Part shown: one piece after another, positions 28,809 to 38,854 of the stretch | How positions within the stretch are numbered: the stretch's first letter is position 1 | How the letters are laid out: each line of letters begins with the position of its first letter | Assembly: GCF_023016085.1 (NCBI RefSeq) | Contig: NZ_JALKBF010000001.1 | Location: forward strand, 2,801,307 to 2,865,306 | DNA length: 64,000 bases | Direction of reading: 5' to 3' | From: Aliiroseovarius sp. F47248L | Lineage (GTDB): Bacteria > Pseudomonadota > Alphaproteobacteria > Rhodobacterales > Rhodobacteraceae | The notes under the pieces: generated by a model | The model's database searches: none | Told to the model about the DNA's origin: nothing | Seen by the model: the letters and a program-made list of their open reading frames with translations, nothing else | Translations under genes and position numbers: made by a program

Positions 28809-30368
28809 ATGAACATTTTGCGCGCGGTCATCGCGATGGCAATTGTGATGCTGGCAACCGGCCATGCAGCTTTGGCTGACGACGTGACGCTGACCTCACG
28901 CGATGGCGCGATCGAGCTGACGGGCACTCTTCTGACCTTCGACGGCGAGTTTTACCGCGTAGATACCGAATTCGGTATTCTGACGGTCGATAGCTCTGGC
29001 GTCACCTGCGAAGGGCCCGGGTGTCCCAGCCTTGGCCCGTTTGTGGCTGAGCTGACCATCTCGGGCGCGTACACGATGGGTGAAGTGCTGTTCCCGGCCC
29101 TGGTTGAAGGCTTCGCGCTGCGTGAAGGCTATGCGCTTAAACGCGAAGAGGTGTTGGGTGTCGGCACACTTTATACGTTGTATGATGGGGCATCTGGGCA
29201 GGAACAGGCACGCATAACGATCAAGCTGACCACAAGCGCGGAGGGGTTTGCCGACCTTTTGGGGCAGCAAGCCGACATGGTTCTGTCGATGCGACAAGCG
29301 TCTACCCGCGAACGCAGCATGGCGCGCGAGGCCGGGCTTGGCGATCTAAAAATCGCACGGCAAAGTCGGGTGATCGCGTTGGATGCGCTGGTGCCGGTGG
29401 TGTCGCCGGGCAATCCGGTGACCAAGCTGTCGATCGCGCAACTGGCCGCGATCTACGCCGGCAAGATCAGGAATTGGAGCGAGCTTGGTGGCGAAGATGC
29501 CCCTATCACACCCTATCTGATGGACATCGAAGAAGGTTTTGGTCCCGCCTTCATGCAGCAGGTCATCGCCGCAAGCGGTGTTAGCCTGTCGGACCGCGTG
29601 CGTTTCCATCCATCGACCAAGGCGTTGAACGATGCCATCGCACGCGATCCGTTTGGCATCGCAATCACGTCCTTCATGCGCCCCGGCAATGGCGAGGTGG
29701 TTCAACTGTCTGGCACCTGTGGCTTTCGTGTGCAGGCATCGGCCCGGTCAATCAAGTCGGAAGATTATCCACTGACCATGCCAATGTACCTGTATCTTCC
29801 AGAAAGGCGTCTACCACTTCTGGCGCGCGAGTTCCTTTCCTATCTTCGTACGGACAGTGCACAGTTCGTGACTCGCCGGGCCGGGTTTGTCGATCAGGCG
29901 CTGACACGTATTCCAATACAGCATCAGGGGGATCGTATGGCCAATGCCATCTCAGCGGCGGGGGACGAAGTGGCATTGGATGAGCTGAAGCGCATGGTGA
30001 ACATATTTGACGGCAAAGATCGCATGTCGATCAGTTTCCGGTTTGAAGGGGGTTCAACCCGGTTGGATGCGCCCTCCCGCTCCAACGTTGCGTTGCTGGC
30101 CAAGGCCTTGGAAAGTGGTCGTTTTGACGGGCATCAGATGGTGTTTGTCGGATTCTCTGATGGACAGGGCGCAGCGGAACAAAACCTTGATCTGGCCCTT
30201 AAACGCGCCACGGCCGTGCGTAAGCAGGTCTTGACGCAGCTAGAGGCTTTCGACGACACCCGCGTTGATCTTCAGGTCGATGCGTTTGGTGAAGCGATGC
30301 CCATGGCCTGTGACGACAGCGCATGGGGGCGCAGCGTCAATCGCCGGGTCGAAATCTGGGTCGACTGA
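28809..30368 (+). CDS. PstS-like substrate-binding domain fused to an OmpA peptidoglycan-binding domain
   Basis: 519 residues from ATG 28809 (MNILRAVIAMAIVMLATGHAALA, signal peptide). After a short N-terminal beta domain (VTLTSRDGAIELTGTLLTFDGEFYRV), the middle is a phosphate-binding-protein-like region (LDALVPVVSPGNPVTKLSIAQLAAIYAGKIRNWSELGG, FHPSTKALNDAIARDPFGIAI). The last 115 residues form an OmpA-like domain (SISFRFEGGSTRLD, FVGFSDGQGAAEQNLDLALKRA, SVNRRVEIWVD). It should sit in the periplasm bound to peptidoglycan. Whether it binds phosphate is unknown; no pst transport genes are nearby. Confidence 0.85.
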   Translation: MNILRAVIAMAIVMLATGHAALADDVTLTSRDGAIELTGTLLTFDGEFYRVDTEFGILTVDSSGVTCEGPGCPSLGPFVAELTISGAYTMGEVLFPALVEGFALREGYALKREEVLGVGTLYTLYDGASGQEQARITIKLTTSAEGFADLLGQQADMVLSMRQASTRERSMAREAGLGDLKIARQSRVIALDALVPVVSPGNPVTKLSIAQLAAIYAGKIRNWSELGGEDAPITPYLMDIEEGFGPAFMQQVIAASGVSLSDRVRFHPSTKALNDAIARDPFGIAITSFMRPGNGEVVQLSGTCGFRVQASARSIKSEDYPLTMPMYLYLPERRLPLLAREFLSYLRTDSAQFVTRRAGFVDQALTRIPIQHQGDRMANAISAAGDEVALDELKRMVNIFDGKDRMSISFRFEGGSTRLDAPSRSNVALLAKALESGRFDGHQMVFVGFSDGQGAAEQNLDLALKRATAVRKQVLTQLEAFDDTRVDLQVDAFGEAMPMACDDSAWGRSVNRRVEIWVD

Positions 30369-30370
30369 TC

Positions 30371-31144
30371 TTAAAGATATCCCGACCCGCGAAAGCTGAG
30401 CTCTGTCGATTTTCCGATGATCAGATGGTCATGCAGTGTCAGACCAAGCGCGGTTGCCGCGTCGTTCACCTGCTGGGTCATTTGAATATCGCTATCAGAT
30501 GGCGTGGGATCGCCCGAAGGGTGATTGTGCACAAGGATGATTGCCGATGCATTCAGTTCCAGCGCCCTCTTAACAACCTCGCGCGGATAAACCGGCACGT
30601 GATCCACGGTGCCCTGCCCCTGTGCCTCGTCCGCGATCAGAACGTTTTTACGATCAAGAAACAGAACCCGAAACTGTTCGGTGTCACGATGGGCCATGGT
30701 TGTGTGGCAATAATCCAGCACCGCGTCCCAAGATGAAATCACATGCCGCTGAATGACACGACTGCGTGCCATGCGTTGGGCGGCGGCTTCGACGATCTTT
30801 AATTCGGTGATCACTGCATCACCAATCCCCGGTATATCGCGCAGGCGCTGCACGGGGGCGGTCACCACGCGGTTGAAATCGCCGAATGTGTCCAGCAAGC
30901 AGCGTGCCAGCGGCTTCACATCCCGTCGCGGAATGGCGCGGAACAGCACAAGTTCCAGCATTTCATAATCCGGCATGGCCTGCGCCCCGCCGGCCATAAA
31001 CCGGTCGCGCAGGCGTTTGCGGTGATCCTTGATGTAAGATGGCAGCTTGCCGTCCTTCACCGCCACTGGAAGCACCGGCGCTTCGTCTGTGTCAAACAGC
31101 GCCTGGGGCATTTCATCGAATTGGAATTGTCTGCTCTCGGTCAT
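30371..31144 (-). CDS. radC: RadC/JAB1-domain protein
   Basis: 257 residues from ATG 31144. A helix-hairpin-helix segment ([24 protein letters not shown]) is followed by the RadC JAMM domain, with metal-binding [14 protein letters not shown]. The domain looks like a metallo-isopeptidase, but no enzymatic role for bacterial RadC is settled, and the old DNA-repair assignment was withdrawn. It is downstream of dnaJ (52 bases) and convergent with the PstS-OmpA gene. Confidence 0.92.
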   Translation of the reverse strand: MTESRQFQFDEMPQALFDTDEAPVLPVAVKDGKLPSYIKDHRKRLRDRFMAGGAQAMPDYEMLELVLFRAIPRRDVKPLARCLLDTFGDFNRVVTAPVQRLRDIPGIGDAVITELKIVEAAAQRMARSRVIQRHVISSWDAVLDYCHTTMAHRDTEQFRVLFLDRKNVLIADEAQGQGTVDHVPVYPREVVKRALELNASAIILVHNHPSGDPTPSDSDIQMTQQVNDAATALGLTLHDHLIIGKSTELSFRGSGYL

Positions 31145-31196
31145 GAGAGCAGACTGCACCAAAAGTGGTGAATGAAAGGTTAACAGCCTTTAGTTG

Positions 31197-32339
31197 CTAG
31201 CCCTTCATGCTGTCCCAGAAACTCTTCACTTTGGTAAAGAAAGACGAGCTTTCCGGGTTGTTCTCTTCCGACAGTTTTTCGAAATCGCGCAACAGCTCTT
31301 TTTGCTTCGTGGTCAGGTTCACCGGTGTTTCCACCGCAAGCTCGATATACATATCGCCACGCGGTCCGCCTCGTAGGCCCGGCATACCTTTCGACCGCAG
31401 ACGCATCTGCCGCCCCGACTGACTACCCGCCGGGATTTTCACACGCGACCGGCCGCCGTCGATGGTCGGCACTTCGATGTCACCGCCCAGCGCCGCAGAG
31501 GCCATTGAAACAGGCACACGGCAGTGAAGGTGCGGGCCTTCGCGGTCGAAAATTGGATGCTCGGCCACCTCGATGAAGATATACAAATCACCCGTCGGTC
31601 CACCGCGCAGTCCGGCCTCGCCTTCGCCAGACAGGCGGATGCGCGTGCCGGTTTCAACACCTGCCGGAATGTTCACGGACAGCGAGCGTTCTTTATGCTT
31701 TCGACCCGCGCCACCGCAGCTTTTGCAGGGATTCTGGATCTTCTGGCCAGTGCCCTGACAGTTCGGACAGGTGCGCTCAACGGTAAAGAAGCCTTGCTGT
31801 GCACGCACCTTGCCCATGCCAGAGCAGGTCGGACATACAGTCGGTTCAGCCCCGGCCTCGGCACCGGTGCCACTGCATTCGTCACAAGAAACCGAGGTCG
31901 GCACATTGATCGTTTTCTGAAGACCAGCAAACGCCTCTTCCAGAGTTACACGCAGATTATAGCGCAGGTCAGACCCACGCTGCGCACGTGCACCGCCGCC
32001 GCGTCCACCACCCATGAAATCGCCGAACAAGTCGTCGAACACATCGGAAAACGCGCTGGCGAAATCGCCGTTGCCGCCGGGATGTCCGCCACCGGGACGA
32101 CCGCCCATACCACCGTCGAAGGCGGCATGACCAAACCGGTCATAGGCGGCTTTCTTATCGGCGTCCTTCAGAACGTCGTAAGCCTCGTTCGCTTCTTTGA
32201 ACTGGGCTTCGGCGTCGGGGTTGTCCGAATTGCGATCGGGGTGAAGCTCTTTCGCCTTCTTGCGATAAGCCTTCTTCAGATCTTCCGCAGACGCGCCCTT
32301 CGACACTCCGAGAACTTCATAATAATCACGCTTTGACAT
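31197..32339 (-). CDS. dnaJ: chaperone DnaJ (Hsp40)
   Basis: 380 residues. J domain at the N-terminus with the HPD triad ([13 protein letters not shown]), a Gly-rich G/F region, and four zinc-binding repeats: [24 protein letters not shown] and CKSCGGAG. The C-terminal substrate-binding domains follow. It stimulates DnaK ATPase and delivers substrates. Encoded just after dnaK, with a hairpin-containing 63-base spacer between. Confidence 0.98.
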   Translation of the reverse strand: MSKRDYYEVLGVSKGASAEDLKKAYRKKAKELHPDRNSDNPDAEAQFKEANEAYDVLKDADKKAAYDRFGHAAFDGGMGGRPGGGHPGGNGDFASAFSDVFDDLFGDFMGGGRGGGARAQRGSDLRYNLRVTLEEAFAGLQKTINVPTSVSCDECSGTGAEAGAEPTVCPTCSGMGKVRAQQGFFTVERTCPNCQGTGQKIQNPCKSCGGAGRKHKERSLSVNIPAGVETGTRIRLSGEGEAGLRGGPTGDLYIFIEVAEHPIFDREGPHLHCRVPVSMASAALGGDIEVPTIDGGRSRVKIPAGSQSGRQMRLRSKGMPGLRGGPRGDMYIELAVETPVNLTTKQKELLRDFEKLSEENNPESSSFFTKVKSFWDSMKG

Positions 32340-32345
32340 GGAAGT

Positions 32346-32383
32346 CTCCCTTTGGGAGGGGGCAGGGCCGCAAGGGCAGCCCC
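32346..32383 (-). other. hairpins in the dnaK-dnaJ spacer
   Basis: CTCCC (32346-32350) pairs with GGGAG (32354-32358), and GGGGC (32359-32363) with GCCCC (32379-32383) around an inner GCC/GGC stem with a GCAA loop. No T run follows on the minus strand. Such spacers often reduce dnaJ relative to dnaK or stabilise the dnaK message; the function here is inferred. Confidence 0.4.
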
Positions 32384-32402
32384 GCCCGTTACCTATTCAG
32401 AC

Positions 32403-34316
32403 TTAACGCTTGTTTTCGTCGTCAAGGTCTTCGAAGTCGGCGTCGACAATGTCGTCATCCACCGCCGAAGGGCCATCGGCGTCTTCGGATTCTTCGCCAG
32501 CCGCTTCTTCCTGCTGCGACTTGTAGATCGCTTCACCCAGCTTCATGGCCGCTTCGGTGACGTTCTGGATGCCCGACTTGATCTTGTCGGCATTGTCTTC
32601 TTCCATCACGTCCTTCAGGGCGGCAATGGCCAGCTCGATCGCTTCGATCGTGGTCGGGTCGACCTTGTCGTTATGCTCTTCCATCGCCTTTTCGGTCGAA
32701 TGGATCAGGCTTTCGGCCTGGTTCTTGGCTTCGACAAGCTCTTTGCGCTCTTTATCAGCCTCGGCATTGGCTTCGGCGTCTTTCACCATGTTCTCGATGT
32801 CCTCATCCGAGAGGCCACCCGAGGCTTGAATGGTGATTTTCTGCTCTTTGCCGGTGCCCTTGTCCTTGGCGCCCACTTCAACGATGCCGTTGGCGTCGAT
32901 GTCGAAGGTCACCTCGATCTGCGGCATACCGCGCGGTGCGGGCGGGATGTCTTCCAGGTTGAATTGGCCCAAGATCTTGTTGTCAGCAGCCATTTCACGC
33001 TCACCCTGGAACACGCGCAAGGTCACGGCGTTCTGGTTGTCTTCCGCGGTTGAGAAGATCTGCGACTTCTTGGTCGGGATCGTCGTGTTGCGGTCGATCA
33101 GGCGGGTAAACACACCACCCAGCGTTTCGATGCCCAGCGACAGAGGCGTTACGTCCAGAAGAACAACGTCTTTCACGTCACCTTGCAGAACACCTGCTTG
33201 AATGGCGGCACCCATGGCCACAACTTCGTCAGGGTTCACACCCTTGTGGGGTTCCTTGCCGAAGAATTTGGACACTTCTTCGATGACTTTCGGCATACGG
33301 GTCATACCACCGACCAGAACCACCTCGTCGATGTCGTCTTTCGACAGGCCAGCGTCTTTCAACGCAGCTTGGCAAGGCTTCATCGAGCGTTTGATAAGAT
33401 CCGATACAAGGCTTTCCAACTTGGCGCGGGTCAGCTTCATAACCATGTGCAACGGCGCACCATCCGACCCCATAGAGATGAAGGGTTGGTTGATTTCCGT
33501 CTGCGACGAGCTGGACAGCTCGATCTTGGCTTTCTCGGCGGCTTCTTTCAGGCGTTGCAGGGCCATCTTGTCTTTCGACAGATCAACCTGATTTTCCTTT
33601 TTGAACTCATCGACCAGATACTGGACGATGCGCATGTCGAAGTCTTCACCACCAAGGAATGTGTCGCCGTTGGTCGATTTCACTTCGAACAGGCCGTCGT
33701 CAATTTCCAGAATGGTCACGTCGAATGTACCGCCGCCAAGGTCGTAGACCGCGATGGTGTGTGTTTCAGACTTGTCCAGACCGTATGCCAGTGCGGCAGC
33801 CGTTGGCTCGTTGATGATGCGCAGCACTTCAAGGCCAGCAATCTTGCCGGCGTCCTTTGTGGCCTGACGCTGAGCGTCGTTGAAATAGGCAGGAACGGTG
33901 ATGACGGCCTGCGTCACTTCTTCACCCAGATAGCTTTCCGCCGTCTCTTTCATCTTACCCAGAATAAAGGCCGAGATCTGCGAGGGCGAATATTTTTGCC
34001 CGGCAGCTTCAACCCATGCGTCACCGTTGCCGCCATCGACAATGGCGTAGGGGACCAGCTTTTTATCTTTCTCGACAGCCGGGTCCTGCATGTTACGGCC
34101 AATCAGGCGCTTCACAGCAAAAACCGTGTTGTCGGGGTTGGTCACAGCTTGACGTTTTGCCGACTGACCAACAAGGCGTTCGTCGTCCTTAAAGGCGACG
34201 ATCGAAGGCGTTGTGCGTGCGCCCTCTGCGTTTTCGATGACCCGCGGTTGCGAGCCGTCCATGATGGCAACACAAGAGTTGGTGGTGCCGAGGTCGATAC
34301 CGATGACTTTAGCCAT
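32403..34316 (-). CDS. dnaK: chaperone DnaK (Hsp70)
   Basis: 637 residues from ATG 34316 ([18 protein letters not shown]), with AGAGGA upstream. Nucleotide-binding domain with [16 protein letters not shown] and [11 protein letters not shown]; then the linker [19 protein letters not shown] and substrate-binding domain; a helical lid; and an acidic tail ([18 protein letters not shown]). It is the central Hsp70 of the cytosol, working with DnaJ encoded next. Heat-shock control is expected (see the candidate promoter). Confidence 0.98.
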   Translation of the reverse strand: MAKVIGIDLGTTNSCVAIMDGSQPRVIENAEGARTTPSIVAFKDDERLVGQSAKRQAVTNPDNTVFAVKRLIGRNMQDPAVEKDKKLVPYAIVDGGNGDAWVEAAGQKYSPSQISAFILGKMKETAESYLGEEVTQAVITVPAYFNDAQRQATKDAGKIAGLEVLRIINEPTAAALAYGLDKSETHTIAVYDLGGGTFDVTILEIDDGLFEVKSTNGDTFLGGEDFDMRIVQYLVDEFKKENQVDLSKDKMALQRLKEAAEKAKIELSSSSQTEINQPFISMGSDGAPLHMVMKLTRAKLESLVSDLIKRSMKPCQAALKDAGLSKDDIDEVVLVGGMTRMPKVIEEVSKFFGKEPHKGVNPDEVVAMGAAIQAGVLQGDVKDVVLLDVTPLSLGIETLGGVFTRLIDRNTTIPTKKSQIFSTAEDNQNAVTLRVFQGEREMAADNKILGQFNLEDIPPAPRGMPQIEVTFDIDANGIVEVGAKDKGTGKEQKITIQASGGLSDEDIENMVKDAEANAEADKERKELVEAKNQAESLIHSTEKAMEEHNDKVDPTTIEAIELAIAALKDVMEEDNADKIKSGIQNVTEAAMKLGEAIYKSQQEEAAGEESEDADGPSAVDDDIVDADFEDLDDENKR

Positions 34317-34425
34317 GCTCAAAATCCTCTCTTAGGCGATGTTGTGGGAGCCGACCTTGCAAAGCATCGGCCCCTGATCCCAGATTTCTGACCGAATGGG
34401 CGTGCCCCAATCCGGCGTCTCGGGG

Positions 34426-34463
34426 TATATAAGTAGGGGGAATGGGGCCTGCAAGCGTTCAAG
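34426..34463 (-). promoter_or_regulatory. candidate heat-shock promoter region of dnaK
   Basis: On the minus strand, CTTGAA (34463-34458) is followed after 10 bases by CCCCAT (34447-34442), both matching sigma-32 boxes but with spacing shorter than usual. A second reading is TTGCAG, 17 bases, then TATATA (34431-34426). The A/T-rich TATATA stands out in G+C-rich surroundings. Which pair is used cannot be told from sequence. Confidence 0.4.
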
Positions 34464-34509
34464 GGGGTGAGAATGCGTAAAAAAACGAGTCATTTTCGGG
34501 GTTTTGACC

Positions 34510-35154
34510 ATGATTGCGCATGACATACCTCCAATGGATCTGGCTGGGGCTAGGCTTTATAAGGAGAAGCTGGATCGCGCGGCACAAGAGGCGCTGGTCG
34601 TCGCGCTTCGAGATGTTGTGTCTGTTGCACCGTTTTTCCATCCTGAAACGCGGTGGGGCAAGAAGATGTCAGTGCGAATGACATCCGCGGGACGGCTGGG
34701 TTGGGTGTCGGATCGGCGGGGCTATCGTTATGAGCCGCATCATCCGACTGGAGCAGAATGGCCAGCTATTCCCGACGCTGTGTTGGATGTTTGGCGCGAT
34801 GTTGCTGGGACAGAGCGGCTCCCCGACTGTTGTTTGATCAACTATTATGGCGATGGCGCGCGGATGGGGTTGCACCAAGACCGGGACGAGGGTGATTTCT
34901 CGTTTCCAGTCGTGTCCATCAGTCTTGGTGACGATGCGTTGTTTCGGGTTGGTGGGATCGAGCGGCAAGGGCCGACCCAGTCCGCGTGGCTTGGGTCTGG
35001 TGACGTGCTGGTGCTGGATGGTCCGTCGCGGCTTGCCTATCATGGGATTGACCGTCTGCGCTTTGGGTCTTCCGACCTCTTGCGTGATCATGGGCGGATC
35101 AACCTGACGCTTCGGGTCGTGGATGTCCCGCCGGCCAGAGAGACGGGTGCTTAG
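34510..35154 (+). CDS. alkB: AlkB-type 2-oxoglutarate/Fe(II) nucleic-acid demethylase
   Basis: 214 residues from ATG 34510. AlkB oxidatively removes 1-methyladenine and 3-methylcytosine lesions. Iron ligands are His122, Asp124 (LHQDRDE) and His178 (LAYHGID); 2-oxoglutarate is bound by the arginine of RINLTLR. The nucleotide-recognition lid around RWGKKMSVRMTSAGRLGWVSD is present. Full length for E. coli-like AlkB (about 216). It is not related to the alkane hydroxylase at 58.4 kb that shares the symbol. Convergent with the permease gene by four bases. Confidence 0.92.
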   Translation: MIAHDIPPMDLAGARLYKEKLDRAAQEALVVALRDVVSVAPFFHPETRWGKKMSVRMTSAGRLGWVSDRRGYRYEPHHPTGAEWPAIPDAVLDVWRDVAGTERLPDCCLINYYGDGARMGLHQDRDEGDFSFPVVSISLGDDALFRVGGIERQGPTQSAWLGSGDVLVLDGPSRLAYHGIDRLRFGSSDLLRDHGRINLTLRVVDVPPARETGA

Positions 35155-35972
35155 CGCCGGGCATCCCAGCTTGCTGACACGTATTTCCGGCTATAGCTGT
35201 CGCCCATTAGGCCAAGAAAGGCCAGCACGATGGATACGATCAGTGGATACTGCCAGTTGGAGTAATGCGGGAAATAGTTGATGAAGGTATATCCGCGCGC
35301 CTGATCAATAATGTGAAACAGTGGGTTCCACGAAAACATGGCCAGCATGAAGAAGGGAAGAGTATTTGCGACAAACATCTTGCCTGACGCAAACATGTTC
35401 ACCCGCATATACAAGGTTGTGGCTACCCGCGTGAACTGGGGAAACCAAGGTTTCAGTGCCATGAATACAATGCCGACTGCGACACCATTAAACCAACCCA
35501 ACAACAGCATCATGGATGCACCACTAGGGTCGTGAACTTTCACCGGGTTAAACGCCAGGCTGTATACCGTCAGCACGACGACGATGGACAGGATTTGCAG
35601 GTAAAGTGATGACAGGGCGGCTGCGGTGATAGATACGAGTGTATTCATCGGCCCATGTAGCATCATGGTCGATGTAGGTCCGGCCGAGGTTGCTACTGCC
35701 TTCATGGTCTTAATGTTCGTCATGAATATGAAAACGCCCGACATAATGTAGAGCAGAAAGTCCCCCCGAATGGCAGCCGTTCGCAGGCCAAGCACGCTCA
35801 TCAACACAAAAAAGACGGCAACCATCAGAAGTGATTGTAGGATATTGATCAGCAGGCCAATAACGGCGTTGGGATGCGACTTTCGAAGATCATAGACCGT
35901 CGCGTGATAAATCACAGACACCATCGAAGCAGCAGCCTGAAACCGGGTTCTGTTCACTTTCACTTCAAACAT
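35151..35972 (-). CDS. ABC-2 type polysaccharide export permease
   Basis: 273 residues with about six hydrophobic helices (for example VIGLLINILQSLLMVAVFFVLM, LQILSIVVVLTVYSLAF, YPLIVSIVLAFLGLMG). The overall pattern, including the short amphipathic N-terminus and HIIDQARGY segment, is that of KpsM/Wzm-type permeases, which export capsule or O-antigen chains with an ATPase partner. No ATPase gene (KpsT/Wzt) is in the window. It starts 132 bases from cysQ on the opposite strand, at the head of the glycan region. Confidence 0.82.
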   Translation of the reverse strand: MFEVKVNRTRFQAAASMVSVIYHATVYDLRKSHPNAVIGLLINILQSLLMVAVFFVLMSVLGLRTAAIRGDFLLYIMSGVFIFMTNIKTMKAVATSAGPTSTMMLHGPMNTLVSITAAALSSLYLQILSIVVVLTVYSLAFNPVKVHDPSGASMMLLLGWFNGVAVGIVFMALKPWFPQFTRVATTLYMRVNMFASGKMFVANTLPFFMLAMFSWNPLFHIIDQARGYTFINYFPHYSNWQYPLIVSIVLAFLGLMGDSYSRKYVSASWDARR

Positions 35973-36104
35973 GGCGCTGCCTTTTTGCCTGCCGTGGGGG
36001 GATTCTCGCAGGGAAATCTTGCTGTTCCTTTACCCAAACATCATAAGTGGGCGAAATTATGTAATCAACTGGACCGCGTGACGTGGCGGGTTAGGAGTAT
36101 CGCC

Positions 36105-36902
36105 TTGGATTTTGACCGTTTGGAAAGCGTCATGCGCAAACTGGCGCTTGAAGCTGGTGATGTGATTATGGAGATCTATGGCTCAGATGATTTCGACGTC
36201 CGGTCGAAATCCGACGACAGCCCGGTGACGGCTGCCGACGAAGCAGCTGACGCGGTGATCTCGGCCGGGCTGCGTGACGCTTTTCCTGACGTGCTGTTGG
36301 TGACAGAAGAACAGGCTGACAGTCATGGCCAACAAGCCAGCGAGTTTCTGATCGTCGATCCATTGGACGGCACAAAAGAGTTCATCCACCGGCGCGGCGA
36401 TTTCACCGTGAATATTGCCTATGTCGTGGATGGCACTCCCATTCGGGGTGTCGTTTATGCCCCTGCGAAGGGTCGCATTTTCTTCACCCGCTCAGATGGC
36501 AAAAGCGTCGAAGAGCAAGGCCCGTTCGACAAGGGTGTGGTTGGAGACCTGTCACTCATTTCCGTCTCAAACCCTGACAATCAAGCATTGATGATCGTGG
36601 CGTCCAAGTCGCACCGCGATCAGGCCACGGATGATTACATTGGCAAATACGCCGTGAATGACATGCGGTCGGCGGGAAGTTCGCTGAAGTTCTGTCTGGT
36701 CGCAACCGGCGAGGCGGATCTTTATCCCCGGGTGGGTCGCACGATGGAATGGGACACGGCTGCCGGTCATGCCGTGCTGAAAGGCGCAGGAGGGGATGTT
36801 GTGCGCTTCGACGACCACACACCGCTAACCTATGGTAAACAAGACTATGCCAACCCGTTTTTCATCGCCTACGCGCCCGGAGTAAACCTGAAGAAAGCCT
36901 GA
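36105..36902 (+). CDS. cysQ: 3'(2'),5'-bisphosphate nucleotidase CysQ
   Basis: 265 residues. CysQ hydrolyses 3'-phosphoadenosine 5'-phosphate (PAP) to AMP and phosphate. The inositol-monophosphatase-fold motifs are clear: SPVTAADEAAD, VTEEQAD, VDPLDGTKEF and a C-terminal MEWDTAAGHAVL. The start is taken as TTG 36105 because GGAG lies seven bases upstream and homologues begin about here; the first ATG (36132) would cut conserved residues. Placed with a sulfotransferase gene 6 kb downstream, it may dispose of PAP made by sulfation. Confidence 0.92.
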   Translation: MDFDRLESVMRKLALEAGDVIMEIYGSDDFDVRSKSDDSPVTAADEAADAVISAGLRDAFPDVLLVTEEQADSHGQQASEFLIVDPLDGTKEFIHRRGDFTVNIAYVVDGTPIRGVVYAPAKGRIFFTRSDGKSVEEQGPFDKGVVGDLSLISVSNPDNQALMIVASKSHRDQATDDYIGKYAVNDMRSAGSSLKFCLVATGEADLYPRVGRTMEWDTAAGHAVLKGAGGDVVRFDDHTPLTYGKQDYANPFFIAYAPGVNLKKA

Positions 36903-36905
36903 TGA

Positions 36906-37709
36906 ATGAGTGTTCTGATCGTCATACCGGCACGCTTCGCATCGGTCCGCTTTCCCGGAAAGGCGCTGGTGCCCCTGCGCGGGGCAACTGGGCAAAAAAA
37001 GTCACTGATCCAGCGCAGTTGGGATGCCGCCCAAGCTGTGAGCGACGTCGACCGCGTCGTCGTGGCAACAGATGACAGCCGTATTCGGGCTGAGGCGGAA
37101 GGCTTTGGGGCCGAAGTTGTGATGACATCTTCGGCTTGTCGTAACGGGACTGAACGCTGCGCCGAGGCGCTGGACGCGCTGGGCGGTGGGTATGACATCG
37201 TTGTGAACCTGCAAGGCGATGCACCGCTGACGCCCCCTTGGTTTGTCGAAGCCTTGATCGACGCCCTGACCGCCCATCCAATTGCTGAAATGGCCACTCC
37301 GGTTCTGCGATGTGATGGTCGTGCGCTTAGCGGGTTTCTGGATGACCGTCGTGCAGGGCGGGTCGGGGGAACCACTGCGGCCTTCGGGGCCGAGGGTAAG
37401 GCGCTGTATTTCTCGAAAGAGGTCATCCCCTATACCGTAGATGACAAATGGGACGATCAGGCCGCGACACCGGTGTTTCATCATGTGGGCGTCTATGCTT
37501 ACCGTCCTGCGGCATTGGCAGCCTATGCGCGCTGGACTCCCGGACCGTTGGAGCAATTGGAAGGATTGGAACAGCTTCGCTTTCTTGAACGGGACCATCC
37601 TGTTCAATGCGTCGAAGTCGACGCACGCGGTCGGCAGTTCTGGGAAGTGAACAACCCTGAAGATGTTGAAAGAATCGAAAGTATCCTGAATGACCTTGGC
37701 ATGGCGTAG
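36906..37709 (+). CDS. kdsB: 3-deoxy-manno-octulosonate cytidylyltransferase (CMP-Kdo synthetase)
   Basis: 267 residues. KdsB activates Kdo as CMP-Kdo for LPS inner core or capsule linkers. IPARFASVRFPGKAL is the CTP-binding N-terminus; NLQGDAPLTPPWFVEAL carries the metal-binding Asp, and HHVGVYAYRPAAL and LEQLEGLEQLRFLE are family signatures. It starts three bases after cysQ. Slightly longer than typical KdsB (about 250). In LPS terms it feeds the waaA-like product at 53.7 kb, but its position with capsule-type genes suggests a second use. Confidence 0.92.
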   Translation: MSVLIVIPARFASVRFPGKALVPLRGATGQKKSLIQRSWDAAQAVSDVDRVVVATDDSRIRAEAEGFGAEVVMTSSACRNGTERCAEALDALGGGYDIVVNLQGDAPLTPPWFVEALIDALTAHPIAEMATPVLRCDGRALSGFLDDRRAGRVGGTTAAFGAEGKALYFSKEVIPYTVDDKWDDQAATPVFHHVGVYAYRPAALAAYARWTPGPLEQLEGLEQLRFLERDHPVQCVEVDARGRQFWEVNNPEDVERIESILNDLGMA

Positions 37710-37951
37710 GATGCAAAATTTTGCTTCTGACTTCACTTATATAACGGGCGACCCACCGCGCCTATTCGCGGAATAATGGAATTGCCTTGAGAAAAGTCGT
37801 CGATTGACCCAGTATCGTGAACAATTGCCATGAAGTTGTCAGATTTTCCGCCCATTAGTGCACGGTATATTGTTTAAGCCTTCACAGGTAATGTAATTGT
37901 TGGCCTTCCAAATTTTTATTCAGGCGGATCGGCCACAACAGAGGTGTTTGT
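37710..37951 (+). other. A+T-rich spacer before galU
   Basis: 242 bases without a gene. It is A+T-richer than its surroundings. It contains a small hairpin, CCGCG (37756-37760) with CGCGG (37767-37771), not followed by T, and a good -10-like TATATT (37866-37871) without a convincing -35. Probably the galU promoter region. Confidence 0.4.
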
Positions 37952-38848
37952 ATGACGCACAAGAAAGTCACCAAGGCCATTTTTCCGGTTGCCGGGTTGG
38001 GAACGCGATTTCTGCCCGCTACGAAATCAATTCCAAAAGAGATTATGACGCTGGTTGACCGTCCGCTGATCCAATACGCGATCGATGAAGCACGGGCAGC
38101 TGGGATCAAGGAATTCATTTTCGTCACCTCGCGCGGCAAAGGCGCGCTAGAGGATTATTTCGATAACTCCCCGGTTCTGGAACAAGAGCTGCGCAGGAAG
38201 GGCAAGGATGCCCTGCTTGAGATTCTCAAGGACACCAACATGGAAAGCGGCGCGATCGCTTACATGCGTCAGCACAAGGCGCTGGGCTTGGGGCATGCGG
38301 TCTGGTGTGCACGTCGCCTGATCGCCAACGAGCCGTTCGCGGTTATCTTGCCCGATGACGTGATCGCTGCTGAAAAACCCTGCCTGCAACAGATGGTCGA
38401 AGCCTATAACGAAACCGGCGGCTGTATGGTGGCAGCTATGGAAGTGCCAGCCGAGAAAGCCAGCGCATATGGCGTTCTTGATGTGAAACAGGATATGGGG
38501 GCCATGGTCTCGGTTAAGGGGATGGTCGAAAAGCCGTCTGTCGAGGAAGCACCTTCAAACTTGGCGGTAATTGGGCGCTATATCCTGACCCCTGACGTGC
38601 TGCGTAGCCTGAACAAGATGAAAAGCGGTGCTGGCGGTGAAATTCAACTGACAGACGCCATCGCCTCGGAAATCGAGCAAGGGCGCGACGTGTTTGGATA
38701 CCGGTTCCGCGGCCAGCGGTTTGATTGCGGCTCCAAGGCAGGATTCTTGCAGGCAACTGTTGCCTTTGGCATGGCCCGCGAAGAGCTTCGGGAAGAGTTT
38801 TCCTGCTATCTTCATGACATCGTGGCGCAACAAAAGGCGGCCGAGTAA
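37952..38848 (+). CDS. galU: UTP-glucose-1-phosphate uridylyltransferase
   Basis: 298 residues. GalU makes UDP-glucose, the donor for many surface glycans. The signature FPVAGLGTRFLPATKSIPKEIMTLVDRPLIQYAIDEA is at the N-terminus; VILPDDVI and GEIQLTDAI are further hallmarks. Preceded by a 242-base spacer and followed after six bases by the first glycosyltransferase gene, so UDP-glucose supply and its use appear co-transcribed. Confidence 0.96.
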   Translation: MTHKKVTKAIFPVAGLGTRFLPATKSIPKEIMTLVDRPLIQYAIDEARAAGIKEFIFVTSRGKGALEDYFDNSPVLEQELRRKGKDALLEILKDTNMESGAIAYMRQHKALGLGHAVWCARRLIANEPFAVILPDDVIAAEKPCLQQMVEAYNETGGCMVAAMEVPAEKASAYGVLDVKQDMGAMVSVKGMVEKPSVEEAPSNLAVIGRYILTPDVLRSLNKMKSGAGGEIQLTDAIASEIEQGRDVFGYRFRGQRFDCGSKAGFLQATVAFGMAREELREEFSCYLHDIVAQQKAAE

Positions 38849-38854
38849 CCCTCG

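Noticed and set aside
35874..36104. N-terminal extension of cysQ to 35874
   Set aside because: It overlaps the permease gene on the other strand, is rich in His/Arg unlike the family, and the TTG at 36105 has a proper ribosome site.
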